A DNA stretch of 64,000 bases from Flavobacteriales bacterium (GTDB lineage Bacteria; Bacteroidota; Bacteroidia; Flavobacteriales; Flavobacteriaceae): NCBI GenBank assembly GCA_020635875.1, contig JACJYY010000006.1, positions 248,001-312,000 of the forward strand. The letters are read 5' to 3'. Positions within the stretch are counted from its first letter, which is position 1, and each line of letters starts with the position of its first letter. Shown here one piece after another: positions 50,357 to 58,652 of this stretch. The notes under the pieces were generated by a model. The model had not been told where the DNA came from, did not search any database, and saw only the letters and a list, made by a program, of their open reading frames with translations. A program made the translations under genes and the position numbers.

Positions 50357-51895
50357 TTAACCCAACCACCCCTCTCGATCTAAACTCCTGTACTGGATCG
50401 CCTCTGAAATATGATCTGGCTCTATGTTTTCTGCTCCGTCCAAATCAGCAATTGTTCGAGAAACTTTCAAGATACGATCATAAGCTCTTGCAGATAAATT
50501 CAACCGCTCCATAGCTGTTTTGAGCAATCGACTGGACGTCTCGTCCAAGTCACAATATTCCCGAATTTGTTTCACATTCATTTGGGCATTATAATGTGTT
50601 TTTTCATGCTTTTCAAAACGCTTAGACTGTATCTGTCTTGCCTTGATAACTCTTTGTCGAATCGAATTACTAGACTCTGCTTTACGTTTTTCTGATAGTT
50701 GATCAAAAGCTACAGGCGTGACTTCTATATGTATATCAATTCGATCCAAAAGTGGTCCAGACACTTTACTCAAATACCGTTGCATCTCGGCTGGTGATGA
50801 AGCCACAGGCGCATCAGGATCATTAAAGTACCCACCAGGAGATGGATTCATACTAGCCACTAACATGAAAGAAGAAGGATAAGTTACAGAAAAACGTGCT
50901 CGAGAAATAGTCACATCTCGATCTTCTAACGGTTGACGCATTACTTCCAAAACACCACGTTTAAACTCTGGTAATTCATCTAAAAACAACACCCCATTAT
51001 GCGCCAATGAAATCTCTCCGGGCTGAGGATAAGAACCACCTCCAACTAATGCTACATCAGATATCGTATGATGTGGACTCCGAAACGGCCGTTGACTCAT
51101 CAATCCTACATCTTTGATATTACCCACCACACTGTGGATTTTAGTAGTTTCCAAAGCTTCATGTAAAGTCATTGGAGGTAATATACTTGGCAATCTTTTG
51201 GCTAACATGGTTTTTCCTGCCCCAGGAGGGCCAATCAAAATAATATTATGTCCGCCAGCAGCAGCAATCTCCATACAGCGTTTGATGGATTCCTGCCCTT
51301 TTACATCTGCAAAATCATGCTCAGGAAATTCTAAAGTTTTGTAAAATTCTGCTCGTGTATCCACCACTGTTTTTTCCAAATCACTTTTGCCTTCAAAAAA
51401 AGCAATCAACTCGGATAGATTAGAAATACCATACACGTCAATATCACTAACGATAGCTGCCTCCTGTGCATTTTGTTGAGGCACTATTACCCCTTTAAAA
51501 CCTTCTTCTCTGGCTTTTATGGCAATCGGCAAAGCGCCTTTTATCGGCTGTAAACCTCCATCCAAAGACAACTCTCCCATAATCACATAATCCGATAATT
51601 GTTCTGTGATTTTTATCTGGTCAGAAGCAATCAAAATACCAATAGCAATAGTCAAATCATAAGCCGAACCTTCCTTGCGTAAGTCAGCAGGCGCCATATT
51701 AATGGTAATTTTTTTGCCTGGCATTTTAAAGTCGTTATTCTTTAGCGCCGCAGCGATTCTAAAACTACTTTCTTTGATAGCGTTGTCAGGCAAGCCCACT
51801 AAATGGTAACCTACACCTTTATCTATATTTACTTCGACAGTGATGGTAGTTGCCTCTACACCAAAGACAGCACTACCGTAAGATTTTACGAGCAT
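50357..51895 (-). CDS. comM: YifB/ComM family Mg chelatase-like AAA ATPase
   Basis: A 512-residue protein with an N-terminal Lon-protease-like domain (about 1-170, MLVKSYGSAVFGVEATTITV), an AAA+ Mg-chelatase domain with Walker A GPPGAGKT near residue 218 and Walker B VLFLDELPEF, and the C-terminal Mg chelatase-like helical domain. ComM is a branch-migration helicase that helps integrate DNA during transformation; other competence genes are not in the window. Confidence 0.93.
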   Translation of the reverse strand: MLVKSYGSAVFGVEATTITVEVNIDKGVGYHLVGLPDNAIKESSFRIAAALKNNDFKMPGKKITINMAPADLRKEGSAYDLTIAIGILIASDQIKITEQLSDYVIMGELSLDGGLQPIKGALPIAIKAREEGFKGVIVPQQNAQEAAIVSDIDVYGISNLSELIAFFEGKSDLEKTVVDTRAEFYKTLEFPEHDFADVKGQESIKRCMEIAAAGGHNIILIGPPGAGKTMLAKRLPSILPPMTLHEALETTKIHSVVGNIKDVGLMSQRPFRSPHHTISDVALVGGGSYPQPGEISLAHNGVLFLDELPEFKRGVLEVMRQPLEDRDVTISRARFSVTYPSSFMLVASMNPSPGGYFNDPDAPVASSPAEMQRYLSKVSGPLLDRIDIHIEVTPVAFDQLSEKRKAESSNSIRQRVIKARQIQSKRFEKHEKTHYNAQMNVKQIREYCDLDETSSRLLKTAMERLNLSARAYDRILKVSRTIADLDGAENIEPDHISEAIQYRSLDREGWLG

Positions 51896-51982
51896 TATTT
51901 ATATTGATTGGGTTAAATAACGCAACCAAAATTAGCATAATATCTCAGGAATAAAAGGGAGTTCCGCAGTTTTAAGGAAGTT

Positions 51983-53524
51983 TTAACGATTGCGGAGTTT
52001 CGCCTTTTCTCTAACTATCTCTCCTACAGTCCTATTCTGAATTTTGCTTTCTAACCATGAAATAATATCTAGATACAAAAAGGCTCGTTTTTCGTAAGGA
52101 GCATCTTCAAATTTGGATAAGGATTTATGAATCCGCACAAATTCATTCTTAATTTCGTGAGGGTACACAAAACTTATTTCTTTCAAAAACTTGATAATCT
52201 CTTTCTGAATTCCATTCAAGTCATTCATCCGAATCAAGAATTTGTAAGTACTCTTGAGTTGCACTTCCAAATGATAATCCATCCCTAACTCATAATGTGC
52301 TACTAAACTCAAAATTCGAGAGAAACACATCAAATCCTCTCTCATGGTCAAATTTTTGTTTTTGATAATTTTGTCTAAATAGGAAATACACATTCTATTA
52401 TCACCCGCGCCAAAATACATACACGCAATTTTATAATAGAATACCATCACGTGATGTTCATCTATTTGCTCACTATGTATTTTAATTTTTCGCAGTATCT
52501 GAGGCACCAAATATTCACCTTCTTCAAACGTCCCTTCTAGGAAATGACTGTTCAATTTATTATTGTAAATATTCAAGAAAGACAAAGCCTCGATGTTATC
52601 ATTTTGAGGCAATTTGTCACTGGCAACAATCGCTTCCAATCCTGACAAAACTTCCTTGAATTTTGTACTGTGTTTCAGCATAAACAAGGACTCTAACAAA
52701 TACTGATTCCCTTTTAAAAAGAAAACAGGATTTAGGGTAATCATATTTTCGTTTTTATAAAACAAATTCACCCATTTATGAGCATACTTATAACAGGACA
52801 AAAAATCCTGCGTCAAAAAGCTATACCACAAATAAGCGTTGTACAACCAATACTTTTCTCTAAAACCTAGAGTCACCTCTTCGTACATCGGCAAATTCTC
52901 GGAAAAGAAAGCGGTAACATCCTTGTATTCCTTGTCATTTTTTACATACCCTGATTTCAATAAAATACCATACAAGCGCAATGACAAATTCGACAATTCA
53001 CTGGTCAAGGTGTTTTGTTTAGTCAACTCTTGAGCTGTAACTGCTAATTCCTCGGCACGTCCCATGGTGGATCGCGTAATATATTGGGTTTCAATAATTT
53101 TTTCCAGTTCGATAATCTCAAATGCTATATTCTTTTCCTCATTTTCTATAGAGACCTGTTTGGCTTTATCCAAAATTTTCAAACTCTGCTTATACAAACC
53201 TTTGTGGTAAAGAATCGTAGCAAAATCCAATTGCTCTCTTATTTGAATTCTAACATTTTGATTTAATGGACTTAAACGAATACTGATTAAAATTTGTTTG
53301 TATAGATGAGATTTAAGGTTAGACAGCTGTTGCTTTTTCACAATGCCACTCTTAAGGATTTGATTTTCGTTATACATATCCATTTTGTCCAAAAGATTAA
53401 AAAGCGATATGTATTTCGCTTCTGAATTGATATCCAAACGTCCAGCATACAACTTAAACTGCCTCTTCTCCGATTTGGATAGTGATTTAATCAGTACAAA
53501 TAAAAAATCCTTGTGTTTACTCAT
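51983..53524 (-). CDS. Conserved hypothetical protein, TPR-like helical repeats
   Basis: A 513-residue, almost wholly helical protein. Repeating helix pairs such as QLDFATILYHKGLYKQSLKI and FYYKIACMYFGAGDNRMCIS look like tetratricopeptide-type units. No signal peptide or membrane segment; the N-terminus has KSLSKSEKRQFKLYA. It is transcribed alone, with no strong promoter match seen in the 151 bp before it. The function is not known to me; TPR proteins are usually scaffolds. Confidence 0.7.
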   Translation of the reverse strand: MSKHKDFLFVLIKSLSKSEKRQFKLYAGRLDINSEAKYISLFNLLDKMDMYNENQILKSGIVKKQQLSNLKSHLYKQILISIRLSPLNQNVRIQIREQLDFATILYHKGLYKQSLKILDKAKQVSIENEEKNIAFEIIELEKIIETQYITRSTMGRAEELAVTAQELTKQNTLTSELSNLSLRLYGILLKSGYVKNDKEYKDVTAFFSENLPMYEEVTLGFREKYWLYNAYLWYSFLTQDFLSCYKYAHKWVNLFYKNENMITLNPVFFLKGNQYLLESLFMLKHSTKFKEVLSGLEAIVASDKLPQNDNIEALSFLNIYNNKLNSHFLEGTFEEGEYLVPQILRKIKIHSEQIDEHHVMVFYYKIACMYFGAGDNRMCISYLDKIIKNKNLTMREDLMCFSRILSLVAHYELGMDYHLEVQLKSTYKFLIRMNDLNGIQKEIIKFLKEISFVYPHEIKNEFVRIHKSLSKFEDAPYEKRAFLYLDIISWLESKIQNRTVGEIVREKAKLRNR

Positions 53525-53675
53525 AGTAAAAAAACAAACCTATATAGCTGTATAACAAATAATTACGTATCTAAATTTAGCTTTAAACATTGTAAATCAA
53601 AACAAATCGAAATTCAATATCACGTGTAAATATATACTTTCGTTAGCTAAAGTGAAAAATACAATTTAATATCAC

Positions 53676-54836
53676 ATGAGCACAGAAAAAGTCCACATAT
53701 TTGACACCACACTAAGAGATGGAGAACAAGTTCCGGGTTGTAAACTGAATACTGAGCAAAAATTAATTTTGGCAGAACGTCTGGATTTGTTGGGTGTTGA
53801 TATTATCGAGGCTGGATTTCCTGTGTCAAGTCCAGGAGATTTTAAGTCGGTGACTGAAATAGCTAAAATTGTAAAAAACGCTTCAGTTTGCGGATTGACT
53901 CGTGCGGTAGAAAATGACATTAAAGTAGCGGCCGAAGCCTTAAAATACGCTAAAAGACCACGCATACATACAGGTATAGGAACTTCCGAATCACACATCA
54001 AATACAAATTTAATTCTACACAAGATAAAATTATTGAGCGTGCGAAACACGCTGTAGCTTACGCCAAAAGTTTTGTTGAAGATATTGAGTTTTATGCAGA
54101 AGATGCTGGTAGAACAGACAATGAGTTTTTGGCACGCATCTGTGAAGAGGTAATCAAATCTGGAGCAACAGTACTTAACATACCTGACACTACGGGATAT
54201 TGTTTACCAGAGCAATACGGTGCCAAAATCAAATACTTAAAAGAAAACGTCAAAGGCATTGATAAGGTAATCATTTCATGTCATTGTCATAATGATTTAG
54301 GTTTGGCAACAGCCAACTCTATTGCTGGAGTGATTAATGGCGCTCGTCAGATTGAATGTACGATTAACGGAATTGGCGAAAGAGCAGGAAATACAGCTCT
54401 TGAAGAAGTGGTTATGATTATGCGTCAACACCCGGATTTAAAGTTAGACACAGGAATCAACTCTAAACTATTATACAGCACAAGCCAACTGGTTATCGAA
54501 AGCATGAGTATGCCTGTGCAACCTAATAAAGCAGTAGTTGGATCAAACGCATTCGCACACAGCTCTGGTATCCATCAAGATGGTGTAATTAAAAACAGAG
54601 AAACCTATGAGATCATGGATCCAGAAGACGTTGGAGTAAATGAGTCAGCGATTGTATTAACTGCACGTAGTGGTAGAGCGGCATTAGCTTATAGAGCTAA
54701 ATTAGTGGGGTATGAATTAACTAAATTACAATTAGACGTAGTGTATCAAGAATTTTTGAAATATGCCGATGTAAAGAAAGAAATCTTGGATCAAGACATT
54801 CATGAAATCATCAAAACAAGCGGTATAGAGATCTAA
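53676..54836 (+). CDS. leuA: 2-isopropylmalate synthase-like enzyme without regulatory domain
   Basis: A 386-residue HMGL-type TIM-barrel synthase. Seen: FDTTLRDGEQVPG (Arg14, Asp15), the metal histidines in SCHCHNDLG (His203, His205), NGIGERAGNTALEEV and SSGIHQDGV. Full-length LeuA has another ~130-residue leucine-binding domain, absent here, so feedback inhibition by leucine is unlikely by that route. Homocitrate or citramalate synthase activity is a possible alternative. No other leu genes and no leader attenuator are seen. Confidence 0.85.
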   Translation: MSTEKVHIFDTTLRDGEQVPGCKLNTEQKLILAERLDLLGVDIIEAGFPVSSPGDFKSVTEIAKIVKNASVCGLTRAVENDIKVAAEALKYAKRPRIHTGIGTSESHIKYKFNSTQDKIIERAKHAVAYAKSFVEDIEFYAEDAGRTDNEFLARICEEVIKSGATVLNIPDTTGYCLPEQYGAKIKYLKENVKGIDKVIISCHCHNDLGLATANSIAGVINGARQIECTINGIGERAGNTALEEVVMIMRQHPDLKLDTGINSKLLYSTSQLVIESMSMPVQPNKAVVGSNAFAHSSGIHQDGVIKNRETYEIMDPEDVGVNESAIVLTARSGRAALAYRAKLVGYELTKLQLDVVYQEFLKYADVKKEILDQDIHEIIKTSGIEI

Positions 54837-54860
54837 AATCTATATAAACACAATTGAAGG

Positions 54861-54892
54861 GGCTGTCTAAAAAAATTTAGTCAGCCTTTTTT
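54861..54892 (+). terminator. Terminator after leuA
   Basis: GGCTG-T-CTAAA pairs with TTTAG-T-CAGCC, then T6. It reaches the stop of the convergent thioredoxin-like gene. Confidence 0.75.
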
Positions 54893-55445
54893 ATTTCCAC
54901 TTGATATTACATCCTATACTTGGTTTTTGAATAGTATTTACCGCCGAATTAGATAACAGTGCCTCAATTGCGGCTCTTACATCTCTTCCCGAAACAGGAA
55001 TACCGTTTTCAGGTCTGGAATCGTCCAACTGTCCACGGTAGATTAATTCATCATTTGAATCGAATAAATAAAAATCAGGAGTACATGCCGCATCATAGGC
55101 TTTGGCGACAGCTTGTGTTGTATCAAATAGATAAGGAAAAGTTATGTTATTTTCTTTGGCAAACTTTTTCATCAATTCTGGACTATCAGCGGGATACTTT
55201 TCCACATCGTTACTATTGATAGCCACAACATTAACCCCTTTAGGCATGCTTTCGTTAGCTATCGCCACAACTTCATTAATAACATGAACAACAAAAGGAC
55301 AATGATTACACATAAAAACAATTACAGTTCCCTTTTGTCCTTTGGCTTGACCAAAAGATAGTTCAGAATCAGTCAAGATATTAGGTAAAGTAAAAGTTGG
55401 CGCTTTGGTGCCCAAAGCTAACATATTTGAAGGAGTACGTGCCAT
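54891..55445 (-). CDS. Thioredoxin/AhpC-TSA family protein
   Basis: A 184-residue thioredoxin-fold protein starting at MARTPSNMLALG (55445); an upstream in-frame ATG at 55499 adds a stretch without homologous character. The redox-centre region reads FMCNHCPFVVHV, a CxxC. The typical peroxiredoxin-like pattern GTKAPTFTLPN and CTPDFYLFD follow. Probably a cytoplasmic thiol-dependent reductase or peroxiredoxin-like protein of unknown substrate. Confidence 0.85.
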   Translation of the reverse strand: MARTPSNMLALGTKAPTFTLPNILTDSELSFGQAKGQKGTVIVFMCNHCPFVVHVINEVVAIANESMPKGVNVVAINSNDVEKYPADSPELMKKFAKENNITFPYLFDTTQAVAKAYDAACTPDFYLFDSNDELIYRGQLDDSRPENGIPVSGRDVRAAIEALLSNSAVNTIQKPSIGCNIKWK

Positions 55446-55540
55446 GTCTTTTTTTGAAACGAAAATACTAAAATCACTTATGAACTTATATTTTTTCAAT
55501 CATCAAAATATAATTACTTTAGACAGCAAATATCTACATC

Positions 55541-56236
55541 ATGTCTATTGAAGTTAAAAACATCAGCAAAAAATACGGGAAACAACTCGCTTTAAACGAT
55601 GTTTCATTTTCTATCAAAAAAGGAGAAATTGTTGGTTTTTTAGGCCCAAATGGAGCTGGAAAATCCACGCTAATGAAAATTCTTACAGGGTATTTGAATC
55701 CCTCTTCGGGAGAAGCTCTCATTAACGGGCATAATATCGTATCAGAACGTAAAAAGGCACAATTAAAAACAGGATACCTGCCTGAACACAATCCCTTATA
55801 TCTAGACTTGTATGTACAAGAATATTTAGAATTCAGTGCTGACATATATGGTTGTACCAAAGAAAGAATAATGGAAATCATGCAGCAAACAGGTTTAAAC
55901 CCTGAAAAACATAAAAAAATTGATCAACTTTCTAAAGGTTACAGACAACGTGTCGGGTTAGCCAATGCTTTGTTACATGATCCTGAAACTATCATCTTAG
56001 ACGAACCAACAACTGGTTTAGACCCCAATCAATTAGTTGAAATCAGAAGACTCATTAAAGACATAGCTAAAGACAAAACCATCTTTTTATCTACTCACAT
56101 TATGCAAGAAGTCAAAGCACTTTGCGATAGAATCATAATAATCAATAAAGGTAAAATTATAGAAGATATTGTTATGACCGAAAGAGATATGGCTTCCGAA
56201 GAAATAGAAAAACTATTCCAGCAATTAACACAGTAG
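55541..56236 (+). CDS. gldA: GldA-like ABC transporter ATP-binding protein, short form
   Basis: A 231-residue ATPase with Walker A GPNGAGKST (35-43), signature LSKGYRQRVG, Walker B TIILDEPTTGLDP and the STHIMQEV switch. The N-terminal half is very like GldA, the ATPase of the flavobacterial gliding-associated GldA-GldF-GldG transporter. GldA proteins are, as I recall, near 300 residues; here the region after IIIINKGKI is short and passes straight to EEIEKLFQQLTQ, a typical end, as if an internal stretch was lost. gldF/gldG are not adjacent. murI follows 4 nt later. Confidence 0.75.
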   Translation: MSIEVKNISKKYGKQLALNDVSFSIKKGEIVGFLGPNGAGKSTLMKILTGYLNPSSGEALINGHNIVSERKKAQLKTGYLPEHNPLYLDLYVQEYLEFSADIYGCTKERIMEIMQQTGLNPEKHKKIDQLSKGYRQRVGLANALLHDPETIILDEPTTGLDPNQLVEIRRLIKDIAKDKTIFLSTHIMQEVKALCDRIIIINKGKIIEDIVMTERDMASEEIEKLFQQLTQ

Positions 56237-56240
56237 ATCG

Positions 56241-57026
56241 ATGGCAAAAGAACACCCAATAGGCATATTTGATTCTGGTGTGGGAGGAACATCCATTTGG
56301 TCTGAAATAAGAGCGCTATTACCCAATGAACATTATATTTACCTAGCCGACAGCAAGAATGCTCCCTATGGAGAAAAGTCAAAAGACGAAATTATTGCCC
56401 TATGTCATAAAAACACAAGATACTTAATAGAGCAATTTAATTGTAAGATCATTGTAGTAGCTTGTAATACGGCCACCACAAATGCCATTGCCGAACTACG
56501 AGCAACATATAGTGTGCCTTTCATAGGTATTGAACCTGCAATAAAACCTGCTGCACTTAATTCACAAACCAACAAAATTGGAATTTTAGCCACTAAAGGA
56601 ACCCTAAATAGTGCTTTATTTTACAATCATGCCAAAAACTACGACAAAACTCAGATTATTGAACAAGTAGGACACGGATTAGTAGAATTGATAGAAGCTG
56701 GGCAATTGGAATCTAAAGAGCTATATAATTTGGTTAAGAAATATGTTGAACCTATGGTTGAAAAAGATATTGACCGGTTAGTTCTTGGATGTAGTCACTA
56801 TCCTTATTTGATTAAAATCATTCAATCCATATTACCTCCACACATACAAATAATTGATTCTGGATTAGCTGTTGCTAAGCAAACCAAACGAATTTTAGAA
56901 CAATTTGAGTTAATTAATACAAATAAAGAAACAGGAGGGAATACCTTATTTTACACCAATACTTCAAAAGACGTTCTGAGAAGTTTAGTTGGAAGTGAAT
57001 ATACTATCGAAGAAAGAGATTTTTAG
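56241..57026 (+). CDS. murI: Glutamate racemase
   Basis: A 261-residue enzyme supplying D-glutamate for peptidoglycan. The two catalytic cysteines are Cys75 (VVACNTATTNA) and Cys184 (LGCSHYPYL), and IGIFDSGVGGTS with Asp11 is at the N-terminus. It starts 4 nt after the GldA-like gene, so they share a transcript. It converges with the gamma carbonic anhydrase-like gene, 2 nt apart. Confidence 0.96.
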   Translation: MAKEHPIGIFDSGVGGTSIWSEIRALLPNEHYIYLADSKNAPYGEKSKDEIIALCHKNTRYLIEQFNCKIIVVACNTATTNAIAELRATYSVPFIGIEPAIKPAALNSQTNKIGILATKGTLNSALFYNHAKNYDKTQIIEQVGHGLVELIEAGQLESKELYNLVKKYVEPMVEKDIDRLVLGCSHYPYLIKIIQSILPPHIQIIDSGLAVAKQTKRILEQFELINTNKETGGNTLFYTNTSKDVLRSLVGSEYTIEERDF

Positions 57027-57028
57027 TA

Positions 57029-57541
57029 TTAGTCTTTATACCAACTTGAATACAATGTGTAATTATTTACTATTCGGTCAATTTCGTTAGAAAAGATAGA
57101 GTCAGCCATAGATTTAACCTTTTTGGCGGGTACTCCTGCATATATTGACCCCGATTCGACACGAGTCCCTTGAGTAAGTACAGCACCAGCGGCAATTATG
57201 CTATTACTTTCCACTACACAACCGTCCATAACTATTGCTCCCATGCCTACTAAAACATTATCATGGATTTCGCAACCATGAACAAGGGCGTTATGACCGA
57301 TTGAAACGTTATTACCGATTATTGTAGGATGTTTTTTATACGTACAATGAATAACTGCACCATCCTGAATATTTACCTTATCACCTATGCGAATGGAGTT
57401 AACATCCCCTCTAACTACCGCATTAAACCAAATACTGCATTGTTTACCAAATACTACGTCACCAACTATAGTTGCATTCTCAGCGACATAACAATCTTCA
57501 GGAATCTGAGGAGTAAAACCTCTGATAGATTTATTTAACAT
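57029..57541 (-). CDS. Gamma carbonic anhydrase family protein (left-handed beta-helix)
   Basis: A 170-residue hexapeptide-repeat protein (units such as IGDKVNIQDGAVIH, IGNNVSIGHNALVH). The three zinc-site histidines of gamma carbonic anhydrases are present in VIHCT and GHNALVHGC. The family includes true anhydrases and acyltransferase-like proteins (PaaY, YrdA), so activity is uncertain. Its start overlaps the end of the PorP gene by 11 nt, so it is probably cotranscribed with it. Confidence 0.9.
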   Translation of the reverse strand: MLNKSIRGFTPQIPEDCYVAENATIVGDVVFGKQCSIWFNAVVRGDVNSIRIGDKVNIQDGAVIHCTYKKHPTIIGNNVSIGHNALVHGCEIHDNVLVGMGAIVMDGCVVESNSIIAAGAVLTQGTRVESGSIYAGVPAKKVKSMADSIFSNEIDRIVNNYTLYSSWYKD

Positions 57542-58541
57542 TGATTACTGCAGGACAATTACAGTCATAAGAAACTGGTTTACACCATAAATCTAACCCT
57601 ACAGTTAATTGATGAAAACCTCCTTGTCTAAAGTTAAATGATCCTATAGGCTGTGTATAATTATAGGCAATTAAGACATTTCTAAACTTGCCACCTAATA
57701 TAGGCGTTATGCTATTAGAATATTGTCCTCTGTCGGTAGCCAACTGCTCTGCTCTTTCTAAAAATCTTTTGTACGAAATCCCAAACCACATTTGACCATC
57801 TCCTACATTTCTATAAGCTTTAAGATTTAAATCCAAATATGAAATTCCCGATTCCAAAAAATTGTTATACAATACAGAAGGCTCAAGCATTACCACATCA
57901 GGCTTCATAAAAGAATATCCAACGTTTGCAATGACACTACTAATATTATTAGATTCAGCCGCTGTATATAATTCTCTTTTGTTTGAAGCAGCATTCCTAT
58001 AAGTCAAATGTAAAAAGAAACTATCTTTTAAATAAGACGCCCCAACATCAATGTTAAAATAATTATCTTTTTGAAAACGCCCAGCAATAGTTGGATCAAT
58101 TGTAGGGTCATTACGCATTTGAGTAATGAAATCCGTTTCATCTAATCGACTCTGCATGAGACCTCCGCTAATTCCTAAATGAACATGATTTAAAGATAAA
58201 TAGTCACCACTCATTCTTAGATGCTTAGAGTAAGCTAGCTTCACTCCTGTCTGAGAATGATAACCATTTTTATCATTATGCAATATCAACCCAACTCCAG
58301 AACTTTCTCCTAGCTTAGTATCGATCGTCAAAGTCTGTAAGCTAGGTGCATCCTTCTGACCAAACCATTGATGTCTGGCAGTTAATCGAAACTTTGTACA
58401 ATTAGAAGCACCTGCCATAGACGGATGGAACAGCACATAATTATCATTAATATAATCCGTATACAAGGCTATCCCTTCCTGAGAAAAAGATTGTTGTCCC
58501 ACAAACATTAACAACAAATAAAAACCTACTCTTAAATTCAT
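57531..58541 (-). CDS. PorP/SprF family type IX secretion system membrane protein
   Basis: A 336-residue outer-membrane protein with a signal peptide (about 1-20) and the family opening EGIALYTDYINDNYVLFHPSMAGASNCTK (split here by position about 22-50), followed by beta-barrel strands (SGVGLILHNDKNGYHSQTG). SprF-like proteins sit next to SprB-like adhesins and are needed for their export and anchoring by the type IX system. The giant adhesin gene is directly upstream in the same direction, which is the expected pairing. A minus-strand TATATTTG (58606-58613) gives it its own promoter. Confidence 0.9.
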   Translation of the reverse strand: MNLRVGFYLLLMFVGQQSFSQEGIALYTDYINDNYVLFHPSMAGASNCTKFRLTARHQWFGQKDAPSLQTLTIDTKLGESSGVGLILHNDKNGYHSQTGVKLAYSKHLRMSGDYLSLNHVHLGISGGLMQSRLDETDFITQMRNDPTIDPTIAGRFQKDNYFNIDVGASYLKDSFFLHLTYRNAASNKRELYTAAESNNISSVIANVGYSFMKPDVVMLEPSVLYNNFLESGISYLDLNLKAYRNVGDGQMWFGISYKRFLERAEQLATDRGQYSNSITPILGGKFRNVLIAYNYTQPIGSFNFRQGGFHQLTVGLDLWCKPVSYDCNCPAVINVK

Positions 58542-58605
58542 TTACTATATCCCTTTTACAACACTTGTAAAACGTTAATTTTATTAAGCATTAATAGACA
58601 ACTGC

Positions 58606-58613
58606 CAAATATA
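58606..58613 (-). promoter_or_regulatory. -7 box of the PorP/SprF-like gene
   Basis: Minus strand TATATTTG, 64 nt upstream of the start, in the 111-bp gap after the adhesin gene. Confidence 0.5.
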
Positions 58614-58652
58614 TAAATTTTTACATATTTTACTTCTATTTCCTGAGAATTT

